Below are positions 7,008-13,026 of a stretch of DNA of 31,469 nt, in pieces (positions within the stretch are counted from its first letter, which is position 1; the number at the start of each line of letters is the position of its first letter). Location: IMG/VR virus record IMGVR_UViG_3300001786_000019, positions 1 to 31,469 of that record; one strand, 5' to 3'. The stretch comes from a virus. The notes beneath the pieces are model-generated. The model saw only the letters and a list, made by a program, of their open reading frames with translations. It was not told the origin of the DNA and ran no database searches. A program made the position numbers and the translations under genes.

Positions 7008-7863
7008 CAGCAACCACCTCCGTTTTAGACCGGGCGCCGCTCTTAAAAGCGCTGCTTCCGGAGAGGTTCTTCAATAAAATTTTCCGCGCATCTTTGTATG
7101 CATCGCCCACAAATCCAAGTCGGAGGAGGAAGCATCTCATGGCGTACTTTTCATTCTCTGCTGGCTTTTCCCTGCCGGTTACGCGCTTCTGGATTTTCGC
7201 CGCTGCATAAAGCGCACCGATAAAGCGGGAGTATGCGGCGACTGTTGCGCCGTCTATGCCAAACTTAAACCATGGAAACCTGAGCGTCGTTTCCGTGCGC
7301 TCGATAGGGAGTGCTTCCGCGCCGATAGCTTTCTTGATCAGCGCCGCCTTGCTTGCAATTAGCCGCTCAAGGTTCTCAAGCGCCGCATCGGTAAAGCCTG
7401 CAAGCGGCATCTCGATAGTCAGCGTGTCGCAGTGCTCGTCAGAGTCGACTTCCTCTTCCTCGTCAAAGGCAGAAATATCATCCCCGCCGTACTGCCCGCG
7501 ATTTGAGTAATCGGGGACGTTTGCGTCTTCAAGTTTCATGCGGCGCATTTCGCTTTCTGCCCAAAGCTCGTTTAGCCCTTCAATGGAAGGCTTTGCCACC
7601 ATCCCGCCAAGCCCGCTCTCGTAGGTATCGCGGTTGTCATATTCGCGCTCTGTTGCTTCAAAGCCGTGGAGAGCATGTAGGCCTGCCTCAAGGTCAAGGT
7701 TGTCTGGACCTGTAACCACGCCGTTATTGTCGATGTGGTAGCCGCCTACCTCGTAGGCAAATGTCGGTGCTCCGAGGTATTTGGTCGGGGCGTTTAGTTC
7801 CTGACTGATTGCGCCAACCAGTGACTTGCGCTGTGCCCCTGTTACGTTGTAAGTAATTTTCAT
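7000..7863 (-). CDS. Conserved phage protein (often labelled virulence-related)
   Basis: A 287-residue protein starting at MKITYNVTGAQRK (7863), preferred for the GGAGG upstream. The N-terminus (1-100) reads as a DNA- or protein-binding fold with EVGGYHIDNNGVVTG. An acidic linker (ISAFDEEEEVDSDEH) follows, and then a helical C-terminal domain (TIEMPLAGFTDAALENLERLIASKAALIKKAIG ... LPWFKFG-like segment) that recurs in Firmicutes prophages beside methyltransferase and terminase genes. Databases often carry it as a virulence-related protein, but I know of no demonstrated function. It is coupled to DUF4314 by an eight-base overlap. The family match is from memory of the C-terminal pattern. Confidence 0.7.
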   Translation of the reverse strand: MKITYNVTGAQRKSLVGAISQELNAPTKYLGAPTFAYEVGGYHIDNNGVVTGPDNLDLEAGLHALHGFEATEREYDNRDTYESGLGGMVAKPSIEGLNELWAESEMRRMKLEDANVPDYSNRGQYGGDDISAFDEEEEVDSDEHCDTLTIEMPLAGFTDAALENLERLIASKAALIKKAIGAEALPIERTETTLRFPWFKFGIDGATVAAYSRFIGALYAAAKIQKRVTGREKPAENEKYAMRCFLLRLGFVGDAYKDARKILLKNLSGSSAFKSGARSKTEVVADE

Positions 7864-7882
7864 TGTTTCTGCCTCCGTTTTC

Positions 7883-7914
7883 AAAAATTCCGAAGGCTTT
7901 CAGAGGCCTTCCGG
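7883..7914 (-). terminator. Possible intrinsic terminator after the HNH/AP2 gene
   Basis: On the minus strand CCGGAAGGC pairs with GCCTTCGG (one bulged base) across an eight-base loop and is followed by ATTTTTG. The T-run is short, so it may only partly reduce transcription between the endonuclease gene and the next gene. Confidence 0.4.
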
Positions 7915-7975
7915 TGATTACATATATCACTCAGGAGGGCTACAATAGCAAGACATATATGTGCTAAATGTCTAT

Positions 7976-8587
7976 TCATCTTGAATCCTCCATTTTAAAA
8001 GAAAAAACGCCCGTTACCGGACGCCAGTTTCGACGGACAACCATGTTCATGCACCGTTCATAAACCATCATCTTTACATTTTGTGAAGGTTCCGGCACAT
8101 TCTCGTTTAATCTGGCAAATTCTCCAAACATAAGTTGAGCGGCATAATTGTATGCCATAGCGCCTTCTCGCTCTGTTAGGAAAACGCCAAGATGTATTGC
8201 TTTATCGTTATACTTAATTCTCGTCTCCCAAACGTTCTTTCCCTTACGTCGCAAAACGCCTTTGTACTTTGATGTACACAATACGTTAGGTTTGCCTCGA
8301 TTGAACGCGTTTGTCTGAGTGGTCGCTATGCGAAGGTTGGCACGACGATTGTCTAAACCGTTACCGTTTATGTGGTCTGTTTCCAGATCATCATCAACCT
8401 CAAGAATTTGGCGATGCATCGAGATCGTGTGTCGTGGTTTTCCACGCTGTCGGGGCAAGCTGCGAATAGCATATCCCCCGGACTGATAATTGTTGGGCTG
8501 AAATGCCCAGTTAAATTCGCTTAAAATCTCAAAATCCTCATCGTCCACTATCACGCATTTTCCCCGCGTCAGTTGGATGGTTTTAAT
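7976..8587 (-). CDS. HNH/AP2 free-standing homing-type endonuclease
   Basis: An HNH nuclease domain (HRQILEVDDDLETDHINGNGLDNRRANLRIAT) is followed by an AP2-type DNA-binding domain (SKYKGVLRRKGKNVWETRIKYNDKAIHLGVFLTEREGAMAYN...GEFARLN), the usual make-up of phage homing endonucleases. The canonical GTG at 8554 gives 192 residues. However, the in-frame upstream peptide KTIQLTRGKCVIVDDEDFE matches the normal N-terminus of the family, and an ATT codon at 8587 lies eight bases after GGAGGTG, so I extend to an ATT start (203 residues). It overlaps the 3' end of the methyltransferase gene and looks like an intruder in the packaging module. Confidence 0.85.
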   Translation of the reverse strand: MKTIQLTRGKCVIVDDEDFEILSEFNWAFQPNNYQSGGYAIRSLPRQRGKPRHTISMHRQILEVDDDLETDHINGNGLDNRRANLRIATTQTNAFNRGKPNVLCTSKYKGVLRRKGKNVWETRIKYNDKAIHLGVFLTEREGAMAYNYAAQLMFGEFARLNENVPEPSQNVKMMVYERCMNMVVRRNWRPVTGVFSFKMEDSR

Positions 8588-9813
8588 ATTGAGCGCACCT
8601 CCTCGAATGTCAGTCTCTTTCCTTTGCGCTCGAATGTAATTGCCTGATCAGGAAAACTTTCGTGAAATCGTTTGATACTGGCGCTTGCGTATTTCGTGTC
8701 AATTTCCATTGCGTAGCAGATACGATTGGATTGCTCGCAAGCCATCCCGGTTGAAAAACTCCCTGAAAACAGATCGAGCACGATGTTGTTTGCAGTGCTG
8801 CTGTTTTTGATTGGATACGCTAGCAGCGGAACAGGCTTCATTGTACAATGGATATCATTCTTGGCAGACTTGTCAAAATTCCAAATTGTAGTCTGTTTCC
8901 TATCGGAGTACCACTTGTGTTTGCCCTTTACTTTCCATCCAAAGAGGCAGGGTTCATGGCGCCATTGGTACGGTGAACGGCCGAGCACCAGGCTCGGCTT
9001 GACCCAAACGCACGTACCGGACAATTTGAATCCAGCCTCGCGGAACGCCCGTCGGAAGATTTCCCCCTCGGTATCTGCGTGAAATACATAAGCGCTGCCC
9101 TCGTTGTCAAGCGCTGCCTCGGCAGTTGTAAACGCAGCAAGCAGAAATTGATATAATGCTTCACCTCGCAGGTCATCGTTAGCGATTTTCCCCGCCTTGC
9201 CTTCGTATGAAACCCCATATGGCGGATCGGTTAGCAGTAGGTTCGCCCTCTTACCATCCATCAACCGAGAAACGTCTTCTGCCTTCGTTGCGTCTCCTAT
9301 GAGTATCCGATGCTGTCCGAGCGTCCAAAGATCCCCTGTTAAAGCAAACGGCGGCTCGCTTATCGCCTTGTCCACGTCGAAGTCATCGTCCTTAACGTCC
9401 TCAAGGCCGCCCATCAACTTGTTCAGTTCCGCATCGTCAAAGCCAAGGAGTGTGATATCAAAGTCCGAACCCCGCAAGTCAGCTATCTCAATTGCAAGTA
9501 GCTCATCATCCCAGCCTGCGTTTAGCGCAAGGCGGTTGTCGGCAATGATGTAAGCACGTTTCTGAGCTTCGGTCAGATGCTCGACCACAATACAGTTTAG
9601 TTCGGTTAACCCTTCCGCACGCGCCGCAACAAGTCGCCCATGGCCTACAAGCAGATTGTATTTCTCATCAACAACCAGAGGTGCGACCACACCGAATTCT
9701 CGAAAGCTGGCACGAATCTGAGCTATTTGCTCTTTGCTGTGCGTTCTGGCATTTCGAGCAGACGGTACAATTTTATCAATTTTTACTATTTCAGATCGCT
9801 TGGCGAGTATCAT
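8569..9813 (-). CDS. ParB-like/DNA methyltransferase fusion
   Basis: A 414-residue fusion. Residues 1-110 form a ParB/Srx-like nuclease domain (KIVPSARNARTHSKEQIAQIRASFREFG, VGHGRLVAARAEG). Residues about 160-400 form an N4/N6 DNA amino-methyltransferase, with catalytic LLTDPPYGV ahead of the SAM-binding DLFSGSFSTGMACE, i.e. beta-class order. This two-domain protein is widespread in Firmicutes prophages near the terminase genes, where it probably modifies phage DNA against host restriction; the target site cannot be read from the sequence. The start has GGAGG five bases upstream and overlaps the small terminase gene by ATGA. Confidence 0.9.
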   Translation of the reverse strand: MILAKRSEIVKIDKIVPSARNARTHSKEQIAQIRASFREFGVVAPLVVDEKYNLLVGHGRLVAARAEGLTELNCIVVEHLTEAQKRAYIIADNRLALNAGWDDELLAIEIADLRGSDFDITLLGFDDAELNKLMGGLEDVKDDDFDVDKAISEPPFALTGDLWTLGQHRILIGDATKAEDVSRLMDGKRANLLLTDPPYGVSYEGKAGKIANDDLRGEALYQFLLAAFTTAEAALDNEGSAYVFHADTEGEIFRRAFREAGFKLSGTCVWVKPSLVLGRSPYQWRHEPCLFGWKVKGKHKWYSDRKQTTIWNFDKSAKNDIHCTMKPVPLLAYPIKNSSTANNIVLDLFSGSFSTGMACEQSNRICYAMEIDTKYASASIKRFHESFPDQAITFERKGKRLTFEEVRSILKPSN

Positions 9814-10397
9814 TTGTTCCTCCCACCTTTCCTGCCAGAGAGCAGCGCTTCCATAATGTCGTCCTGGGGATTACCCACAAATGCTGTGGTGCAGTTTTGC
9901 TTGACGATGTCAAAAATCTCATACCAGATGAGATTTGCCTGTTTCTGAAACGACTGGCTCATCTGCACAAACGGGCTGCTCATCGCGCCGCCTGTGGTCG
10001 GATGCTTGCCTAAAAGCCCGTAGGTGCTGATTGCTTCCTCGCACTGGATGTAGCGCGTGAAGGCTTGCGCGTATGCTTCAATCAGCCGGGGGTTGACGAA
10101 TTTCTCACACCCGCGCTCTTTAAGCCAGCTCCATGTTTCGATAAACAGCGCGTCCGCGCCAAACGGCTTGCCGTCTTTTTGCCTTGCGCTAAGATAATCG
10201 CTTGGCGCCGGCATATCCTCGCCAGATAAAGCCGCCGCATCACCTAGTTCGCCAGCTTCAAGCTGCGACTCAGTCGGCAGTTCCGGGGCTTCCAGAATCC
10301 GCGCGGCCTTGCCTGCCGTGATTTTTTCCGCAAGGGGCTGCGGTTTATCCCCGGCGCGCACGCGGCGGCCGCCCCTGTTTGTTCCGTCTTTTGCCAC
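9810..10397 (-). CDS. terS: Terminase small subunit, P27 family
   Basis: A 195-residue DNA-recognition subunit of the packaging terminase. The N-terminus is basic and Gly/Arg-rich (MAKDGTNRGGRRVRAGDKPQP), as in the P27 family. The middle holds FIETWSWLKERGCEKFVNPRLIEAYAQAFTRYIQCEEAISTYGLL, followed by the typical SPFVQMSQSFQKQANLIWYEIFDIVKQN helix pair. Start codon is GTG at 10397, nine bases after GGAGGTG. The large subunit is unusually far away (about 3 kb), with the methyltransferase, endonuclease and DUF4314 genes between. Upstream is the inverted toxin-antitoxin cassette. Confidence 0.85.
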   Translation of the reverse strand: MAKDGTNRGGRRVRAGDKPQPLAEKITAGKAARILEAPELPTESQLEAGELGDAAALSGEDMPAPSDYLSARQKDGKPFGADALFIETWSWLKERGCEKFVNPRLIEAYAQAFTRYIQCEEAISTYGLLGKHPTTGGAMSSPFVQMSQSFQKQANLIWYEIFDIVKQNCTTAFVGNPQDDIMEALLSGRKGGRNK

Positions 10398-10545
10398 GCG
10401 TCATCACCTCCTTGCTGTGGTGGGGGTTAATCCCCCGTTTGAACCGGTATTTTTTCACGCGTTGGGCCACGCCCGTTGAATTCCTATAGGATTACAGGTA
10501 TTTAACCCGCCCCCTACCCCATACGCGCATATTTTTAGTTTTGTA

Positions 10546-10574
10546 TTGACAATGTGCATGTCATGCAGTACGCT
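10546..10574 (+). promoter_or_regulatory. Promoter and dyad operator of the antitoxin gene
   Basis: TTGACA (10546-10551) is followed after 17 bases by TACGCT, a weak -10. Between them lies the perfect dyad TGCATG-T-CATGCA (10555-10567). RelB/DinJ antitoxins repress their own promoters through such dyads, so this is a likely autoregulatory operator. An alternative -10 (TATACT, 10578-10583) is too far from the -35. Confidence 0.5.
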
Positions 10575-10609
10575 GAATATACTAACCAATGAATGGAGTG
10601 TGTGATATC

Positions 10610-10882
10610 ATGAATGAAACCACAAACATCAGCATCCGGATAGATGTTCAACTTAAGAAGCAGGCCGAAGAACTCTTTTCGGACCTAGGTCTTAATATGA
10701 CAACAGCCATGACCATGTTCCTTCGTCAGGCTGTACGCAGCCAAGGAATCCCATTTGAGATTTCACGTGTTCCTAACGCGGAAACAATCGCGGCAATGAG
10801 AGAAGCAGAAACCATTGCCCCCGACCCGAACGCACGGGGCTATACCGATCTTGATGCGCTGTTTAAAGATTTGAAAGCATGA
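10610..10882 (+). CDS. dinJ: RelB/DinJ-family antitoxin
   Basis: A 90-residue antitoxin on the opposite strand from the phage genes. The N-terminal ribbon-helix-helix (NISIRIDVQLKKQAEELFSDLGLNMTTAMTMFLRQAVRSQGIPFEI) is a textbook DinJ motif, and the C-terminal tail (AMREAETIAPDPNARGYTDLDALFKDLKA) is the toxin-wrapping part. The ATG at 10610 is preferred over one seven codons earlier because family members begin right before TTNISIR. It overlaps the toxin start by ATGA. It appears intact while its toxin partner is truncated, so it may be an orphan antitoxin able to neutralise related toxins or act as a repressor. Confidence 0.85.
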   Translation: MNETTNISIRIDVQLKKQAEELFSDLGLNMTTAMTMFLRQAVRSQGIPFEISRVPNAETIAAMREAETIAPDPNARGYTDLDALFKDLKA

Positions 10883-11058
10883 AATATACCGTCAAACCCA
10901 CAAGCAGATTCCGCAAGGACTACAAGCTAATGGAAAAACGCAACTTGGAGATGTCCTTGCTATCAGAATCGCGCTCAATAACCGTGAGCAGGCAAGAATT
11001 TATTTGCCACTCCTCCTTCTCAAATGCAGCGCGCAGTGATGAGCTACGCACAGGCTAG
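10879..11058 (+). pseudogene. yafQ: Truncated YafQ-type toxin
   Basis: The first 28 or so residues (MKYTVKPTSRFRKDYKLMEKRNLEMSLL) match the start of YafQ, the ribosome-dependent mRNA nuclease partnered with DinJ. After that the frame diverges and stops at 59 residues. The conserved core and C-terminal catalytic histidines of a roughly 90-residue YafQ are missing. The 3' part has been replaced by sequence that overlaps the end of the HNH gene on the other strand, so the break probably marks the edge of the inserted cassette. Confidence 0.7.
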
Positions 11059-11350
11059 ATAAATTATCGTAATCGTTGGTGCCGCCCACGCTCAGTTCAA
11101 CCTTGTGGTGGACGTGTTTGGCGGGCGTTAATTTGCCCTCGGCTTTACACATCTCGCATAATGGATGCGCCGCGCGGTAGTAGTCGCGTACTTTTCGCCA
11201 AGCACTGCCGTAGCGCTTGCGTGTTGCCGGGTCGCGGTGGTAGCGTTCGTAGCGCCTGGCTTCTTCCTTTGCGTGTTCCTCGCAAAACCTGCCGGCCGAA
11301 AGCTCTGGGCAGCCAGGGTGGGAACAGGGGTGCTTGGGTTTATAGGGCAT
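11000..11350 (-). CDS. Phage HNH endonuclease
   Basis: A 116-residue HNH nuclease of the kind found next to terminase genes, where it supports DNA cleavage at packaging sites. The N-terminus has a Cys/His cluster (HPCSHPGCPELSAGRFCEEHAKEE). A YGSAWRKVRDYYRAAHPLCEMCKAEG zinc-binding part follows, and then the catalytic HVHHKVELSVGG...YDNLSSLCVAHHCALH. In relatives it lies directly before the small terminase gene. Here an antitoxin cassette in the opposite orientation separates them and its remnant overlaps this gene's 3' end by 59 bases. AGGGG precedes the start. Confidence 0.9.
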   Translation of the reverse strand: MPYKPKHPCSHPGCPELSAGRFCEEHAKEEARRYERYHRDPATRKRYGSAWRKVRDYYRAAHPLCEMCKAEGKLTPAKHVHHKVELSVGGTNDYDNLSSLCVAHHCALHLRRRSGK

Positions 11351-11353
11351 ACG

Positions 11354-11524
11354 TTAATCCCCTCTTTCCTGTGGGGATGGAAACAATATCTTCCCGCAGC
11401 GGTCGGGACTGTTCAAGCAGACTCGCATGCATTGAGATTGATGTTTACAGTAAAAACAGCAGGGGTTACTGCCCTTACACTTAAATATCTCACAGCGGTA
11501 TTTTGCTTTCTTTCTTTTGGCCAT
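11354..11524 (-). CDS. Small cysteine-rich phage protein
   Basis: A 56-residue basic, Cys-rich protein starting at MAKRKKAKYRCEIFKCKG with GGAG upstream. Six cysteines are arranged CxxxxC, CCxxC, CxxxC and one more near the end (RCG), suggesting a small zinc-binding fold. It is the first gene after the probable late promoter, three bases before the HNH start, so it belongs to the packaging operon. Function unknown; similar short Cys-rich proteins occur in Firmicutes prophages. Confidence 0.6.
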   Translation of the reverse strand: MAKRKKAKYRCEIFKCKGSNPCCFYCKHQSQCMRVCLNSPDRCGKILFPSPQERGD

Positions 11525-11604
11525 TTCCGTTTCTCCTTTTTTTGGCATAGAAAAAGCCCCCAAAGATTTCTCTTGAGAGCTCAACTATATTTTTCGTCAT
11601 TTTA

Positions 11605-11680
11605 AGTATAGCACAGGTCGATTGACAAAATCTTGACAAAAACATACCAAAAAGTGACGAAAAGTGACCAAAAAGTGACA
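11605..11680 (-). promoter_or_regulatory. Probable late promoter with phased repeats
   Basis: On the minus strand an extended -10 (TGCTATACT, 11613-11605) has no good -35 at the right distance. Instead it is preceded by GTCACTTTTTG, GTCACTTTTC and GTCACTTTTTG (11646-11680), then two weaker versions (GTATGTTTTTG, TCAAGATTTTG), spaced 10-11 bases, about one DNA turn. This is what an activator-dependent phage late promoter should look like. The HTH protein encoded at 12085-12585 is a candidate activator. It would drive the Cys-rich, HNH and terminase genes. Confidence 0.55.
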
Positions 11681-11684
11681 AACG

Positions 11685-12092
11685 CTAATTTTCTACAGCT
11701 GAAGCCTTCTCCATTAGGAGTTTATATTTTAGTGATAGGTAGTATGGTTTTTTATCGACCGCCTTTTTTAACTGTTGCATAATGTCTCTCATCATATCGA
11801 CTCGTTCTTTGTGCCGGCACTTTAAAATAAGTTCCGGCAAATCGAACAGTTCCTCCTTTGCGTGTTCCGGAGCAATATAGACGTAGTGAACATACTTTTC
11901 GGTTTCCAAGCTGTATGCAACATAGTAACGATCGACCCACAGCTGAACCTCTCCACTGTCAATTATAATTGGCATCGGCGGGCTTGTTCTGAGCTCTTTT
12001 AGCAAGCGCTTTTCGTTTATTGGTTGCATTCCCAAGTCCTCGGCCACTATTTTTGCCAGTGTTACAATCGCCGCATACGGTAAATTACGCAT
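11685..12092 (-). CDS. Conserved hypothetical phage protein
   Basis: I take the start as MRNLPYAAIVTLAKIVAEDLG (12092), preceded by GGGGGTG and overlapping the previous gene by eight bases. The longer frame to 12437 merely shadows that gene. The 135 residues include PIIIDSGEVQLWVDRYYVAYSLETEKYVHYVYIAPEHAKEELFDLP, a beta-rich stretch, and a helical Lys-rich end (DMMRDIMQQLKKAVDKKPYYLSLKYKLLMEKA). I do not recognise the family. Its stop lies five bases from the phased repeats, so it is the last gene of the early transcript. Confidence 0.6.
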   Translation of the reverse strand: MRNLPYAAIVTLAKIVAEDLGMQPINEKRLLKELRTSPPMPIIIDSGEVQLWVDRYYVAYSLETEKYVHYVYIAPEHAKEELFDLPELILKCRHKERVDMMRDIMQQLKKAVDKKPYYLSLKYKLLMEKASAVEN

Positions 12093-12585
12093 TTTTTGCA
12101 CCCCCAAATGTAATCTTTTGATATCGCCCGTAGATGGAATTGAGCCTGTTAATTGCCACGTCGCGGGCATAGCGGATGCTTCTTTCAGAGGTCGAGTGTT
12201 CCCCGGCAACCTGTGAGATTGATTTATTCCTAAAATACAGTTCTTTGATAACATCGCACTCTTGGTAGGACAAGCCTTCAACTGCGGTTTCCAGCATCCT
12301 GATTTCACTCTCAAGGGGTACAAGGCTGTTTGTAACTTCTGCTTTGCTCTCGTGATTGACACGCTTGGCATACTCCCGGTAAACAAGCGCCATTCGTCCG
12401 GTCTTATCACGGATGCCACTGCTTTGAACAGGCTCACCGACAGCCTTTCTGAATGCTAGTGCTTCAATGGCTTCTTCGTTTGTCATTCCGTCAAAGTTTT
12501 GCAGCTCCAGTTTCAACATATTAATTGTTGCCACGATCTCTTTGTAATTGCGCAAGAGGTAAACTATATATTCTTTAGCATTCAT
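12085..12585 (-). CDS. Sigma-like HTH regulator (candidate late activator)
   Basis: A 166-residue protein resembling the RinA/ArpU or DUF1492-type regulators of Gram-positive phages. The N-terminal half is helical (EYIVYLLRNYKEIVATINMLKLELQ; YREYAKRVNHESKAEVTNSLVPLESEIRMLETAVEGL). The C-terminal half is a sigma region 4-like HTH: LSYQECDVIKELYFRNKSISQVAGEHSTSERSIRYARDVAINRLNSIYG. The start at 12585 follows GGAGG and overlaps the nuclease gene by 11 bases. Such proteins typically end the early operon and switch on late genes, which fits the phased-repeat promoter 400 bases downstream. That link is inferred. Confidence 0.75.
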   Translation of the reverse strand: MNAKEYIVYLLRNYKEIVATINMLKLELQNFDGMTNEEAIEALAFRKAVGEPVQSSGIRDKTGRMALVYREYAKRVNHESKAEVTNSLVPLESEIRMLETAVEGLSYQECDVIKELYFRNKSISQVAGEHSTSERSIRYARDVAINRLNSIYGRYQKITFGGAKNA

Positions 12586-12883
12586 AAGGCTCATCCTCCA
12601 AGTATTCAAGTATTTTTTTCACCTCTTCGACACTTGACACTTTGTAGGCTTTGCCCTTTGCAGCTTCGATTCTTCGTATCATGATCTCTTGCAGCTTTGT
12701 CAGTTTCCCCGACGGCGTTTTCACCTCGAAGGCGACAAACCTGCCACCAATGCAGCAGACAATATCGGGGATACCGGCTGTGCCATATACTCCGCCATGG
12801 GTTTTCCAGCAAAAGCAGTCCGGCACAGTCTTTAAATGCTTTAGTATCGCTGTTACAATGTTTTTTTCAGCCATAATATCCAT
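12575..12883 (-). CDS. VRR-NUC nuclease
   Basis: A 102-residue (or 99 from MAEKNIV at 12874) minimal nuclease of the VRR-NUC family of PD-(D/E)XK enzymes. The signature GIPDIVCCIGGRFVAFEVKTPSGKLTKLQEIMIRRIEAAKGKAYKV contains the catalytic D in IPDI and ExK in FEVKT. These stand-alone phage nucleases are proposed to resolve DNA junctions or branches during replication or recombination. No good ribosome binding site is visible before either start. The gene lies directly beyond the GC-rich inverted repeats that follow the primase gene. Confidence 0.9.
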   Translation of the reverse strand: MDIMAEKNIVTAILKHLKTVPDCFCWKTHGGVYGTAGIPDIVCCIGGRFVAFEVKTPSGKLTKLQEIMIRRIEAAKGKAYKVSSVEEVKKILEYLEDEPYEC

Positions 12884-12900
12884 GGAACAGGACCGGCGAA

Positions 12901-13018
12901 CCGGGATGACCGGGTAAAATGAAACCCTTTATATATTATCTATTTTTTACTATATATATCTTATTTCTGGTAGTAATGCGAAGGAATAGAGAAAACCCGG
13001 TTTTCCCGGTCATCCCGG
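12901..13018. repeat. GC-rich inverted repeat around AT-rich core (candidate origin)
   Basis: CCGGGATGACCGGG (12901-12914) and CCCGGTCATCCCGG (13005-13018) are perfect inverted copies. ACCGG-type half-repeats sit beside both, and about 60 bases between them are almost pure A/T (from 12921 to 12967). The block lies between the primase/helicase and nuclease genes. Inverted GC-rich sites around an easily melted core beside the primase suggest a phage replication origin; a transcript hairpin is the alternative. Confidence 0.45.
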
Positions 13019-13026
13019 TCATGGAA

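Noticed and set aside
10905-11031. A second plus-strand peptide after the antitoxin (GDVLAIRIALNN...)
   Set aside because: It has no start with a ribosome binding site, no recognisable family, and its end overlaps the HNH gene; treated as junction sequence.
11622-11657. Plus-strand promoter with TTGACA
   Set aside because: Two TTGACA copies occur but no -10 or plus-strand gene follows; they are the reverse view of the phased minus-strand repeats.
12093-12437. N-terminal extension of the 135-residue protein
   Set aside because: It runs through the coding sequence of the HTH regulator in another frame; a start with ribosome binding site exists at 12092.
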